Source: Streptomyces sp. HUAS MG91 (GTDB lineage: Bacteria > Actinomycetota > Actinomycetes > Streptomycetales > Streptomycetaceae). From it: a DNA stretch of 64,000 bases. Shown here in pieces: positions 40,594-48,647 of the stretch (position 1 is the first letter of the stretch; each line of letters begins with the position of its first letter). A program made the translations under genes and the position numbers. A model generated the notes under the pieces. The model made no database searches and was not told the origin of the DNA. It saw only the letters and a list, made by a program, of their open reading frames with translations. The DNA is taken from positions 62,001 to 126,000 of the forward strand of contig NZ_CP159534.1 of assembly GCF_040529335.1 (NCBI RefSeq). Reading direction: 5' to 3'.

Positions 40594-41847
40594 TCAACCC
40601 TCCTCGGTCAGCAGCGTCCGGCCCCACCAGTCGTCCTTGTCCCGGACGCCTGGCGGGATCGCGAAGACCGCCGAACCCACGTGCTGGATGTACTCGTTGA
40701 GTGCGTCGGAAGCCGACAGCCGGCGTTGCAGCGGCAGGAACCCCTTGCGTACGTCCCGCTGGTAGGCGAGGAAGAACAGTCCGGCGTCCAGGCGGCCCAG
40801 GCCATCGGTACCGTCCGTGAAGGAGTAGCCGCGCCGCAGGATCGTGGCGCCGTCGTTGGATTCGGGGTGGGCGAGCCGCACATGGGCGTCCGGCTTCATG
40901 GCCTTCAGGAACGGTGCGTCGTGCTCCTTGGACTTGCCGACCGGCGCGCCCACGCCCTTGTCGCGGCCGAAGACGTCCTCCTGCTCCTGCAAGGAGGCGC
41001 GGTCCCAGGTCTCGATGTTCATGCGGATGCGCCGCGCGACGAGGTACGAACCTCCGCTCATCCAGGCCGAGTTCGCACCGCCGTCCGCTGCCGCCGCCCA
41101 GACGAACTTCTTGAGACGGTCCGTTTCCGTGCCCGCGATGTTGCGGGTGCCGTCCTTGAAGCCCATGAGGTTGCGCGGGGTCTGCGCGCCGGGCGTGGTC
41201 GACGAGGTCTTGCCGAAGCCGAGCTGGGACCAGCGGATGGCGGCCTTGCCGAAGCCGATGCGCGCGAGGTTGCGGATGGCGTGCACCGCGACCTGCGGGT
41301 CGTCCGAGCACGCCTGGACGCAGAGGTCGCCGCCGGTCCGGGACTTGTCGAGGTTGTCGCCGGGGAACCGGGGCAGGTCGACGAGCGCTTCGGGCCGCTT
41401 GCCCGCCAGCCCGAACTTGCCGAACAGCGACGGCCCGAAGCCGATGGTGAGCGTCAGTCGGGACGGCCGGAGGCCGAGCGCTTCACCGGTGTCGTCCGGC
41501 GGGGCCTCGGCCAGTCCGCCGAACGCCCCGTCGCCGACCGGTTTGCCCGCGGTCATGCGTCGGGCGGCGGCCGTCCACTCCTTGAGCATGGCCGCGAACT
41601 CACCCCGGTCCTCGGTCGTCACGTCGAACGCGGCGAAATGCAGCCGGTCCTGGACGGGGGTGGCGATGCCCGCCTGATGGGCACCGTGGAACTCCACGGC
41701 GGAGGACGCCGTGGAGTTCGGGTCATCGTTCGTGCGGGCCACGGCCGCCGCTCCCCCGGCCGCGGCGGCGCCGAGCGCGAGCCCGGCACCACCCCAACCG
41801 AGCAGTGCGCGGCGGGAAGGCGCGGGACCGCCTTCGTGCTGAGTCAT
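40594..41847 (-). CDS. efeB: Tat-exported DyP-type haem peroxidase EfeB
   Basis: 417-aa dye-decolourising peroxidase. A twin-Arg signal (SRRALLGWGGAGLALG, Arg12-Arg13) directs export of the folded haem protein. The distal motif is LMGFKDGTRN (Asp232 in GxxDG) and the probable proximal haem ligand is H327 in VRLAHPESN. In EfeUOB it oxidises Fe2+ or extracts iron from haem outside the membrane before uptake. It is 13 bp from the efeO stop and overlaps closely with efeU, as part of one operon. Confidence 0.93.
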   Translation of the reverse strand: MTQHEGGPAPSRRALLGWGGAGLALGAAAAGGAAAVARTNDDPNSTASSAVEFHGAHQAGIATPVQDRLHFAAFDVTTEDRGEFAAMLKEWTAAARRMTAGKPVGDGAFGGLAEAPPDDTGEALGLRPSRLTLTIGFGPSLFGKFGLAGKRPEALVDLPRFPGDNLDKSRTGGDLCVQACSDDPQVAVHAIRNLARIGFGKAAIRWSQLGFGKTSSTTPGAQTPRNLMGFKDGTRNIAGTETDRLKKFVWAAAADGGANSAWMSGGSYLVARRIRMNIETWDRASLQEQEDVFGRDKGVGAPVGKSKEHDAPFLKAMKPDAHVRLAHPESNDGATILRRGYSFTDGTDGLGRLDAGLFFLAYQRDVRKGFLPLQRRLSASDALNEYIQHVGSAVFAIPPGVRDKDDWWGRTLLTEEG

Positions 41848-41860
41848 CGTCGCCCCTCCC

Positions 41861-42997
41861 CTACTTGACGACGGCGGCGGCCAGCTTGGACAGCGGCTCG
41901 GCCAGGGCGTTCACCGCGTCCGACAGCTCCTTGCGCTGCCCCTTGGTCACCTTGTCGTAGGAGACGAAGTCCGTGGCGCCCTTGGTCGTGCGGTACTTGT
42001 CGAGCAGCGCGTCCAGAGCGGCGAACTGCTTGTCCAGCTCCTTGGCGAGAGCCGGGTCGTTCTTCGAGGCGGCCGGCTTCAGCAGCTCGTACGCCTTCTG
42101 CGCGCCTTCCACGTTGCCGTTGAAGTCGACGAGGTCGGTGTGCGAGTAGCGGTCCTCCTCGCCGGTGACCTTGCCGGTGGCGACCTCGTCGAGGAGTTCC
42201 TTGGCGCCGTTGGCCATGGAGGTGGGCGTGATCTCGGCCTTGCCGACGCGCCTCTGCCAGTCCTTCAGGTCCGTGACGAGCTGGTCAGCGAGGGTCTTCT
42301 CGTCGCTGCCGATCTTCTTGTCCTGCCACAGCGCCTTCTCCAGCCGGTGCCAGCCCGTCCACTTCTGGCCCGCTTCGAGGCCGTCGGCGCGGGTGTCCGT
42401 CTTCGGGTCGATGTCCCCGAACGACTCGGCGACCGGCTCCGTCCTCTCCCACCCGACACGGGACGGGGCGTACGCCTTCTTCGCCGCTTCCAGATCGCCA
42501 CTCTTGATCGCCTCGGCGAAGGTCTCGGCGCGCGGCACGGTCTCGTCGGCCTGGTCCTGTGCGTACTGCCGGTACGCGGCGACTGCCTTGTCCAACCGCG
42601 GGTCACGCTTGGCCGTCGAGCCGCCGCTCACCTCGAGCTTGCGCCGCACGCCGTGGCCCTTCATGCCCGGCCGGCAGGCGATCTCGTAGGAGCCTGCCTT
42701 CACTTCGGCGGTCAGCGTGTACTTGGTGCCGGGGCCGATGTTCTCCTTCTCGGACACGATGCGGTCGTCGGGGAAGACGATCTCGACCTCGGTGGCCTTG
42801 GACCCCTTGTTCTCGATCTTGAGCGTGACCTGGCCCGCCGAGACCGACTTCGCCGAGGTGTCGCACGTGGTGTCGGCGGCGGTCACCTGTATCGCGTTGT
42901 CGCCACCCTTGTCCTTCTGCGTACACCCCGATATCGACAGGGCCGTCGCTGCGCAAGCGATGGCTCCCACACGGAAGGTACGAGCTCTGCGGGACAT
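41861..42997 (-). CDS. efeO: Iron-uptake lipoprotein EfeO (cupredoxin + imelysin domains)
   Basis: 378-aa lipoprotein (lipobox SISGC, Cys25). N-terminal cupredoxin-like domain about 35-130 (IQVTAADTTCDTSAKSVSAG to YEIACRPGMKGHGV) and C-terminal M75/imelysin domain from about 140, with GWERTEPVAESFGDIDPKTD, WTGWHRLEKALW (the HxxE-type metal site) and LLDEVATGKVTGEEDRYSHT. It binds and hands iron to EfeU. First gene of efeO-efeB-efeU. Its promoter carries both a BlaI-type operator and an iron box, indicating dual control. Confidence 0.92.
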   Translation of the reverse strand: MSRRARTFRVGAIACAATALSISGCTQKDKGGDNAIQVTAADTTCDTSAKSVSAGQVTLKIENKGSKATEVEIVFPDDRIVSEKENIGPGTKYTLTAEVKAGSYEIACRPGMKGHGVRRKLEVSGGSTAKRDPRLDKAVAAYRQYAQDQADETVPRAETFAEAIKSGDLEAAKKAYAPSRVGWERTEPVAESFGDIDPKTDTRADGLEAGQKWTGWHRLEKALWQDKKIGSDEKTLADQLVTDLKDWQRRVGKAEITPTSMANGAKELLDEVATGKVTGEEDRYSHTDLVDFNGNVEGAQKAYELLKPAASKNDPALAKELDKQFAALDALLDKYRTTKGATDFVSYDKVTKGQRKELSDAVNALAEPLSKLAAAVVK

Positions 42998-43055
42998 GGG
43001 TGTTCCTCGATTCAGACAAGGGGTGATGCGGCCGACTGCGGACCGGCCGCGTGGA

Positions 43056-43073
43056 GTCTACAGAAATGTAGAC
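43056..43073. promoter_or_regulatory. BlaI-type operator GTCTAC-N6-GTAGAC, site 3
   Basis: GTCTACAGAAATGTAGAC, 59 bp upstream of the efeO ATG. Arms identical to sites 1 and 2. It also faces the divergent lipoprotein gene at 43255. Confidence 0.85.
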
Positions 43074-43075
43074 AG

Positions 43076-43094
43076 TCAGGGAAGCCTGCCCTAA
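43076..43094. promoter_or_regulatory. DmdR/IdeR-like iron box upstream of efeO
   Basis: TCAGGGAAGCCTGCCCTAA; on the minus strand TTAGGGCAGGCTTCCCTGA, 14 of 19 matches to the IdeR-type consensus and close to palindromic. Only 2 bp separate it from the BlaI-type operator, so the two repressors may compete or cooperate. Confidence 0.65.
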
Positions 43095-43254
43095 CTTGAG
43101 CCCCTGCCACCCGGGGTCGGCAACCTTGCGGAGGCGTCGGATCCCGGCACGGTCGCCCCTCCCGTCCCATCCGTTGGAACCTGACGTGGCGCGGCTGCGT
43201 CACACGGGCGGCGGCGCGCCGGCCGGGCACACCGCTGCCCTTCCAGGAGGTCGC

Positions 43255-44157
43255 ATGAGGATCCGGACACCGCGCATCGCCGCTCTGATGGTCACGGTGT
43301 CCCTGCTGTGCGGCCTGGGAGCCGTCGCCGGATGCGGCAGTCAACAGGAGCAGACCGGCAGCAGCGACAAGGACGCGCTGACGAGGCGTGCCCGACAAGT
43401 CGCCACGGCATGGGACGGCTCCCCGGCGGCCGCCACGTGGCGCGCCGGCTACTACCCGATGGGTGAACTCGTCCAACTGCCGGAAGGCGGACTGCACGAC
43501 GCGGCCGACAAACAGGCCTACGAGAAGCGGAACTTCCTCCTGCACGGCACGCTGCCTGACGCAGGGGCGAAGGTAGGCCGGGTGAGGTGGTCCCCGAGTG
43601 ACTCGCTGACGCGCCCCCTGGTGGGAGCGGCCGACTCCTACCAGAGCCTGGCTGCCACGCACAGCAAAGAGTCACCGCATCTCACGGTCACCGGCGTGAA
43701 GTTGGGCATCATGACCGCGCCTACCAGTCGCGGACCCGCCTCCGTCCCGGCCTGGCTGTTCACGCTGGACGGCTACGACACCCCGCTCAGACAGGCCGCC
43801 GCCGTCCGGTCGAAGTTCCCCACGCCGCCGATCAAACCGGCCCATGACCTCCCCGGCTACCCGATCGAGCACCTCGTCCGGATCTCCGCGGACGGCCGCG
43901 CGGTGAGCGTCCTGACCCTCCACGGCGCCTGCGACGAGGGCTCTGTGGTCGATGCGTGGGAGACACACGGCAGCGTCGTCCTGGCCGCCCGGATCAAGCA
44001 CCGGCAGAGCAGCGGCAACTGCACCAAGCAGGCCCTGTTCCAGAAGGTCACCGTGCAGCTGAAGCGCCCCCTGGGAAACCGCGTACTGCTCGACGGGCTG
44101 ACGGCCACACCCGTCGTCTACCGGGGGTTGCGCGGAACGTCGCCAGGTACGAGCTGA
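43255..44157 (+). CDS. Secreted lipoprotein of unknown function
   Basis: 300-aa protein with signal peptide and lipobox AVAGC (Cys27). The mature part, about 270 residues, is soluble and has no domain I recognise; it contains ATWRAGYYPMGELVQLPEGG and a closing Cys-containing segment (LHGACDEGSVVDAW; SSGNCTKQAL), perhaps one disulfide. The ATG at 43255 follows CCAGGAGG, a strong ribosome binding site. It is divergent from efeO, so the iron box and BlaI-type operator between them could affect it too. Similar lipoproteins are widespread in Streptomyces. Confidence 0.75.
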   Translation: MRIRTPRIAALMVTVSLLCGLGAVAGCGSQQEQTGSSDKDALTRRARQVATAWDGSPAAATWRAGYYPMGELVQLPEGGLHDAADKQAYEKRNFLLHGTLPDAGAKVGRVRWSPSDSLTRPLVGAADSYQSLAATHSKESPHLTVTGVKLGIMTAPTSRGPASVPAWLFTLDGYDTPLRQAAAVRSKFPTPPIKPAHDLPGYPIEHLVRISADGRAVSVLTLHGACDEGSVVDAWETHGSVVLAARIKHRQSSGNCTKQALFQKVTVQLKRPLGNRVLLDGLTATPVVYRGLRGTSPGTS

Positions 44158-44333
44158 GGCGCATTCCGGCAGGCGTGCCCCCCTGGTCGCGCCGACAACC
44201 TCTCCGGAAACAGCCCCGACGGGATGGTGGGACGCCAGTGATACGAGACCTCTCGCCGGACACGGATCGCAGTCGGCGAATCCGCTGCCGCGGTGGCGGG
44301 AGGCCACTGTCCGAGCGCCCTGGTTGTTGCGGG

Positions 44334-44981
44334 TCAGGACGTCGGCGACGTGAGTTGTCGGCAGATCAGCTGGTGGGCAAGTTGCGCCGTCGCCAGCAGG
44401 TCTTCGCGAGCCGTGTCGGCGTTGGACCGCACCGACAGTCCGTGCCAGACGGTTTGGATGAGCCCGGTCAGGATCACTGCGTTGGTGCCCGCGGTCAGTT
44501 CCCCGTCCTGGATCGCTCGCTCGATGCGCACGAGGAGGGCCTGCTCGTTCGCGCTGTGCAGTTCGGCGACGTAGGCGCTGGTATCGAGCGTGCCGGTGCT
44601 GTCAGTCATCACGGCGCTGCTGATGAGACACCCGGGATGTCCGTCGCCCGGCTGGGTGAACTCGTGGACCGAGTCGGTCAGGATGCGTTCGACGACGGTC
44701 CGGATGTCGTTCTCGGCGACAGCCTGCTGGTAGATCTCGCGGTAACGCTCGGCGTAGGTCCGCACCGCTTCCTCGAACAGCCCGGCCTTGCTGCCGAAGG
44801 CGGCGTAGAGGCTGGAGGTGGAGAGCCCGAGGGCCGCGGTCAGGGTCCGGGTCGACGTGCCGGAGTAGCCGCGTCGCCAGAAGAGGCGAGCGGCGTCAAG
44901 GACCGCGCGGTCGCGGTCGAAGGCTCGAGGTCGTCCACGGTTGCGTTCGGTCACCCTTGCATTGTAGATCGTTCGCTCCAT
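44334..44981 (-). CDS. TetR-family transcriptional regulator
   Basis: 215 aa from ATG 44981, or 206 aa from GTG 44954 (VTERNRGRPRAFDRDR). HTH: RDRAVLDAARLFWRRGYSGT, STRTLTAALGLSTSSLYAAF with GSKAGLFEEAVRTYAE, and a TetR_C domain of the LfrR/YcdC-like kind, including GHPGCLISSAV. It is divergent from the alpha/beta hydrolase gene. A perfect 16-bp-arm palindrome covers both start regions, so it almost certainly represses both. If leaderless, this gene and its neighbour begin with the same peptide MERTI, encoded by the two arms. Confidence 0.88.
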   Translation of the reverse strand: MERTIYNARVTERNRGRPRAFDRDRAVLDAARLFWRRGYSGTSTRTLTAALGLSTSSLYAAFGSKAGLFEEAVRTYAERYREIYQQAVAENDIRTVVERILTDSVHEFTQPGDGHPGCLISSAVMTDSTGTLDTSAYVAELHSANEQALLVRIERAIQDGELTAGTNAVILTGLIQTVWHGLSVRSNADTAREDLLATAQLAHQLICRQLTSPTS

Positions 44982-45004
44982 AATAGATTTATGGAGCGAA
45001 CGAT
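44968..45004. promoter_or_regulatory. Perfect 37-bp palindrome spanning two divergent starts
   Basis: Arms ATCGTTCGCTCCATAA (44968-44983) and its exact complement (44989-45004) around the 5-nt centre TAGAT. ATG triplets lie within the arms on both strands (44981 minus, 44991 plus). TTGCAT (44957-44962) and TAATAG (44981-44986) with 18-bp spacing could form the plus-strand promoter. Confidence 0.85.
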
Positions 45005-45788
45005 TCAGAAGAAGCTGCCGGTCGGCGGGGACAGTTGGGTCACGGTCGATGTGTACGGGGAGCCGGATGCTCCGGGCCTGGTCGTCGTCCCGGGCGTGAT
45101 GAGCGATGCGTCTACGTGGCGTCAGGTTGCCGGCGCAATCGATGCCTGGCCCTCAGTGGTGGTCGTGAACCGTCGGGGACGTGCTCCCTCGGGGCCGTTG
45201 ACCACCTCGTACTCGCTGCGGACGGAGGTTGAGGACCTCGGTGCGGTGCTTGGCGAGTTCGACAGCACGAGGGCGCTCTTCGGCTGGAGCTACGGCGGCT
45301 TGATCACCTTGCTGACCGCCAACGATCGCCCGATTCCCCAGGTGATCGCCTACGAGCCGGTGATGCGGCCCTTCGGACAGCAGGCACTGCCGGACCTGAG
45401 GAACGCAGCGGAGTCGGCGGACTGGGACCGCTGCGTCGAGATCGTCAATCGGCAGATCTCCGGGTTCTCCGCCGCACACGTCGAGGATCTTCGAGCCGAT
45501 GGTGTCGCCTGGGCGATCCTGCGCCGCTTGAGCGGACCGCTGTACGCCGAACTCGGCGCGCTCAACGCGGCGCCGCCGCCGGATGTGATGGCGCGTCAAG
45601 CAGATCAGGTGGACCTGATCATTGGCCAGCGCAACCGCGGAACAGCCCCCTACGGGGTCTCGTTCGACACCGTGCGGCAGCACATCGCTCACGTCAGAGT
45701 CCACGAACTCCCCGGTCAGGGCCACCTGGCCCACGTTCAGGCGCCCGCACAGCTCGGCCACCTGCTCAACAACCTCGCCGCCCTCTGA
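44991..45788 (+). CDS. Alpha/beta hydrolase
   Basis: 265-aa hydrolase. Landmarks: GLVVVPGVMSDASTWRQVAG (oxyanion-hole region), FGWSYGGLITLLT with the nucleophile Ser in GWSYG, and the catalytic His in LPGQGHLAHVQAP near the C-terminus. An Asp between them (DLIIGQRN region) is plausible for the triad. Typical of epoxide hydrolase/esterase-like enzymes that detoxify small molecules. The ATG at 44991 lies inside the TetR operator with no ribosome binding site, so a leaderless transcript is likely. Repressed by the divergent TetR protein; the natural substrate may be its inducer. Confidence 0.88.
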   Translation: MERTIQKKLPVGGDSWVTVDVYGEPDAPGLVVVPGVMSDASTWRQVAGAIDAWPSVVVVNRRGRAPSGPLTTSYSLRTEVEDLGAVLGEFDSTRALFGWSYGGLITLLTANDRPIPQVIAYEPVMRPFGQQALPDLRNAAESADWDRCVEIVNRQISGFSAAHVEDLRADGVAWAILRRLSGPLYAELGALNAAPPPDVMARQADQVDLIIGQRNRGTAPYGVSFDTVRQHIAHVRVHELPGQGHLAHVQAPAQLGHLLNNLAAL

Positions 45789-45984
45789 CGGACACCATGC
45801 GCCTCGAATTGGGGTCAACCGGCACGTCGCCGACCGGGGCAGGACGCCGCTGGTGTCCAGCGGATCGCCACAGGGAAAACCGGCATTGGCTGGACACGTC
45901 CAGCCCCGCGCAGGTAGACAAGAGCAGAACGTCACTGTCGGAAATCGGGCGATCTTGATCATGCCCTCGATAACTCGTAACTCC

Positions 45985-46002
45985 CCTCCGCGGGGAGGGG
46001 AA
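45985..46002. terminator. Small GC hairpin
   Basis: 7-bp stem CCCCTCC/GGAGGGG with a GCGG loop, between the hydrolase gene (ends 45788) and the membrane-protein gene at 46041. The rest of 45789-46040 shows nothing recognisable. Confidence 0.4.
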
Positions 46003-46040
46003 TCGGGCGGCTCGGCACCGGTCGGCGAAACGGGGGCTCA

Positions 46041-46397
46041 ATGAGCGAGGAACGTGCGGCGGATGCCTCGAATGCGGATATCGATCGGCAATTCGCCGCG
46101 ATCGTCCACCGGTTGGAGCAGGAAACAACGGCCGACGCGGAGCCCGAAGACGTACCCGATCACCTTCAGGGCGCCGCGACCGCGATTAACGGCAAGCCGA
46201 TGTGGTACCTGGTACCGCTGCGCATGATTTGCACGATCACGTTCTTCATGGCCCTGTCCTCGTGCATCGCGGCCTACGGCTGCGTCATGAACGAGGCGCG
46301 TTGGGGCACAGCCACGCTGATCAGTCTTTGCGTGTCGGTCGGAAGCGCTGTCTGCCGACACGCGGCCAAGACACGATACGACCAGCGCAACGAATAA
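46041..46397 (+). CDS. Small membrane protein, unknown
   Basis: 118 aa. An acidic N-terminal cytoplasmic part with the helical segment DADIDRQFAAIVHRLEQETT-like pattern (about residues 12-30) is followed by two hydrophobic helices, PLRMICTITFFMALSSCIAA (about 60-80) and ATLISLCVSVGSAVC (about 90-105), and a basic tail. This design (short acidic front, two helices) resembles the DUF3040-type small membrane proteins of actinobacteria, but I cannot confirm the family. ATG 46041 follows CGGGGGC. No functional context. Confidence 0.6.
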   Translation: MSEERAADASNADIDRQFAAIVHRLEQETTADAEPEDVPDHLQGAATAINGKPMWYLVPLRMICTITFFMALSSCIAAYGCVMNEARWGTATLISLCVSVGSAVCRHAAKTRYDQRNE

Positions 46398-46418
46398 TCG
46401 CCGCATGACGGGCGGTAC

Positions 46419-46838
46419 TCACGCCGGGTCCGCCGAGCCTCGCTTGTCCTCGATGTGGACGACACGCAGCTCGGTGCCGTCCAGGTGACGCTTGGAACGT
46501 CCGAGCAGTCCGACAGAGATGTGCGACTGATCCTGAGGTTCATCGGGGCCGACATAGGTGAGGACGTCGTTGTGCTGCCCCGTGACGAGCCATCCCTCGA
46601 TGCCCTTGAGGTCGAGAACCCCGAAGTCTCCGGCCGAGGATCCGGCACGCACCGGGCCGAACTGCTTCAAGAGCTCGATCGCCTGTTCAGCAAGTTCCCC
46701 GTCGGCAGCGGTCAGCACGGCACAGGTTCCGTGTTCGAACAGCACCCACGACTTACGCGAGTCGGCGAGAAGCCGCTGCCAGACGTCTATCAGTTCATCG
46801 ATGGCCACGCCGATCATCATGCCGCAGAGCACCGACAC
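46419..46838 (-). CDS. Conserved hypothetical protein
   Basis: 139 aa from 46838; the real start may be ATG 46820/46817 (MMIGVAIDEL). Mixed alpha/beta composition with ELIDVWQRLLADSRKSWVLF, EHGTCAVLTAADGELAEQAI and GVLDLKGIEGWLVTGQHNDV. No domain or membrane segment is recognised. The layout (short helix, then beta strands with a GWLV turn) resembles small stand-alone proteins found beside polymorphic-toxin immunity genes, but that is a weak inference. It ends 34 bp from the plus-strand membrane protein and precedes nothing obvious. Confidence 0.6.
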   Translation of the reverse strand: MSVLCGMMIGVAIDELIDVWQRLLADSRKSWVLFEHGTCAVLTAADGELAEQAIELLKQFGPVRAGSSAGDFGVLDLKGIEGWLVTGQHNDVLTYVGPDEPQDQSHISVGLLGRSKRHLDGTELRVVHIEDKRGSADPA

Positions 46839-46857
46839 AAGGTGGCCGTCTTCCCGG

Positions 46858-47709
46858 CTACTGAGATGCGGTCAGGGCGTCGCGTGCGGTGGACGGTCGG
46901 CGGCCGAGGAGTTCGCCGAGGAGGGGGTCGGTGCCGGAGAAGAAGCCGGCCTGCGCGGCCTGGTAGAAGCCCAGCAGGAATCGGGTCATGTGCTCGGGCT
47001 GTCCGGCGGCGCTCTGTGCGGCGATCCAGTCGCTCTCGTCCATCTGCTGGTAGCGGATGGCGCGTCCTGACAGTTCGGACGCGACGTCGGCGAGTTCGGC
47101 GAAGGTCGGGGCCTCGGGTGCGGTCAGGGTCACCGGACCCTCGTGGGCGCCGGGAGAAGTCAGGATCTGCGCCGCTGCCTCAGCGGCGTCGGCGCGGGCG
47201 GTCCAGGACACCGGCCCGTCACCGGGCACGGCGATGACGCCCGTCTCCCGCCACGGTCCGGCGAGCCACAGGAGGCTGTGGGCGTAGAAGCCGTTGCGCA
47301 GTGACGTCCACGGCGTACCGGAGGCGGCCAGGAACTGTTCGGTGGCGAAGTGGTCCCGTCCGGGTGCGAACGGGTTGTCCGGTGCGGCGGCCTGGTGGCT
47401 GGTGTAGAGGATCCGCTTCGCGCCGGCCTCGACAGCGGCGTGGACGGCCGCGCGGTGCAGAGCGGTTGCGTTCGCGGTCGGGTCGTTGGAGGAGACGAGC
47501 AGCAGCTGATCGGCGTCCGCGAACGCCTCGGGCAGGGAGTCCGGATCCGCGTAGTCGCCGTACCTGACCTCGATCCCCCGCCGGGCGAAGCGCTCCGCCT
47601 TCGCGGTGTCGCGCGCCACGACCGCGATCTCGCTCACGGGCAGACGGTCGAGGAGGTGGTCGACGGTGGCGCCGTTGAGGGCTCCGGTCGCACCGGTCAC
47701 GATTATCAT
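46858..47709 (-). CDS. NAD(P)-binding NmrA-like oxidoreductase (atypical SDR)
   Basis: 283-aa atypical short-chain reductase. N-terminal Rossmann motif MIIVTGATGALNGATVDHLL, where GATGALNG replaces the usual GATGxxG spacing; then VVARDTAKAERFARRGIEVR (NADP-type basic patch) and LLLVSSNDPTANATALHRAA. Resembles quinone or nitrogen-regulator-type NmrA/QOR2 proteins. It is divergent from the TetR gene at 47795, with a perfect palindrome between them (47767-47786), so it is probably that regulator's target. Likely a quinone or aldehyde reductase used under electrophile stress. Confidence 0.88.
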   Translation of the reverse strand: MIIVTGATGALNGATVDHLLDRLPVSEIAVVARDTAKAERFARRGIEVRYGDYADPDSLPEAFADADQLLLVSSNDPTANATALHRAAVHAAVEAGAKRILYTSHQAAAPDNPFAPGRDHFATEQFLAASGTPWTSLRNGFYAHSLLWLAGPWRETGVIAVPGDGPVSWTARADAAEAAAQILTSPGAHEGPVTLTAPEAPTFAELADVASELSGRAIRYQQMDESDWIAAQSAAGQPEHMTRFLLGFYQAAQAGFFSGTDPLLGELLGRRPSTARDALTASQ

Positions 47710-47766
47710 TGATTCGCTCCTTCTGTTATCGGTGGAATCACCTCCACGGTAGCCCTGGATATCGGT

Positions 47767-47786
47767 GATAGCAAACCGTTGCTATC
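47767..47786. promoter_or_regulatory. Perfect palindrome, TetR operator
   Basis: 8-bp arms GATAGCAA/TTGCTATC around ACCG, 8 bp before the TetR ATG at 47795 and 58 bp upstream of the divergent NmrA-like gene. A related half site, GATATCGGTGATAG, lies at 47757-47770. Confidence 0.8.
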
Positions 47787-47794
47787 TTTGATTC

Positions 47795-48547
47795 ATGAGT
47801 GATGCGGTCAGAAACAGCCGGACGGACACACGGGCGGCGATCGTCGACGCCGCGGCTTCACTGCTGCACGAGAAGGGGCCCGGCGCGGTGACCACCCGGG
47901 GTGTCGCCGAGCGCGCCGGCGTGCAGGCCCCGACCATCTATCGCTTGTTCGGTGACAAGGACGGCCTGCTGGAGGCGGTGGCCGAGCACGTCATGGCCGC
48001 GTTCGTCTCGGACAAGGCCGCCAGTGTCGCGGCCGCGGCGGCGACCGACGTGGACCCGCTGGACGACCTGCGCGCGAGCTGGCACAAGCAGATCGAGTTC
48101 GGCCTGGCCAACCCGGCGATCTTCCGGCTGCTGAGCGACCCGGAACGCGTACGCGACTCGCCCGCCGCCCGCAGGGGCAAGCAGATCCTGGAGACACGTG
48201 TGCGCCGACTGGCGGCGGCAGGGCGACTCCGGGTTCCCGAACCGCACGCGGTCGACCTCATCCAGGCGGCCGGCGTCGGAACTGTCCAGACCCTGCTGGC
48301 AACCGCGCAGGCGCACCGGGACCCCACCCTGGGCGAGGCGATGATGGACGCCGTCCTCGGCCGCATCCTCACCGACGCCCCCACCCGGACACCCGACGGC
48401 CCCCTCACCTCGGCCGTCGCCCTCCGCGCACAGGCACCCCACCTGGAGATGCTCAGCGAGCCGGAACGCCTGTTGCTCATGGAGTGGCTCGACCGCATCG
48501 CAGATCCCGCGGGAACCAACGCCAAGGCGATCTCGACGGAGTCCTAG
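47795..48547 (+). CDS. TetR-family transcriptional regulator
   Basis: 250-aa regulator. HTH: TRAAIVDAAASLLHEKGPGA, VTTRGVAERAGVQAPTIYRL and FGDKDGLLEAVAEHVMAAF. C-terminal ligand-binding domain with a helical GVGTVQTLLATAQAHRDP segment. ATG 47795 lies just after the operator, so autorepression and control of the divergent NmrA-like reductase are expected. The ligand is probably an electrophile or quinone handled by that reductase; inference only. Confidence 0.9.
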   Translation: MSDAVRNSRTDTRAAIVDAAASLLHEKGPGAVTTRGVAERAGVQAPTIYRLFGDKDGLLEAVAEHVMAAFVSDKAASVAAAAATDVDPLDDLRASWHKQIEFGLANPAIFRLLSDPERVRDSPAARRGKQILETRVRRLAAAGRLRVPEPHAVDLIQAAGVGTVQTLLATAQAHRDPTLGEAMMDAVLGRILTDAPTRTPDGPLTSAVALRAQAPHLEMLSEPERLLLMEWLDRIADPAGTNAKAISTES

Positions 48548-48647
48548 CCCCTCGGGCGATGCATTCCGGATCGGACGCCCGGTCGTTCAGTGCTGCCGCG
48601 AGGGAGGATTTCGGCGGTGTCCACGCGGCAGGGCGACGACAAGAGCG

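Noticed and set aside
45961..46044. 27-codon leader ORF overlapping the ATG at 46041
   Set aside because: No ribosome binding site, and the peptide has no coding character beyond chance.
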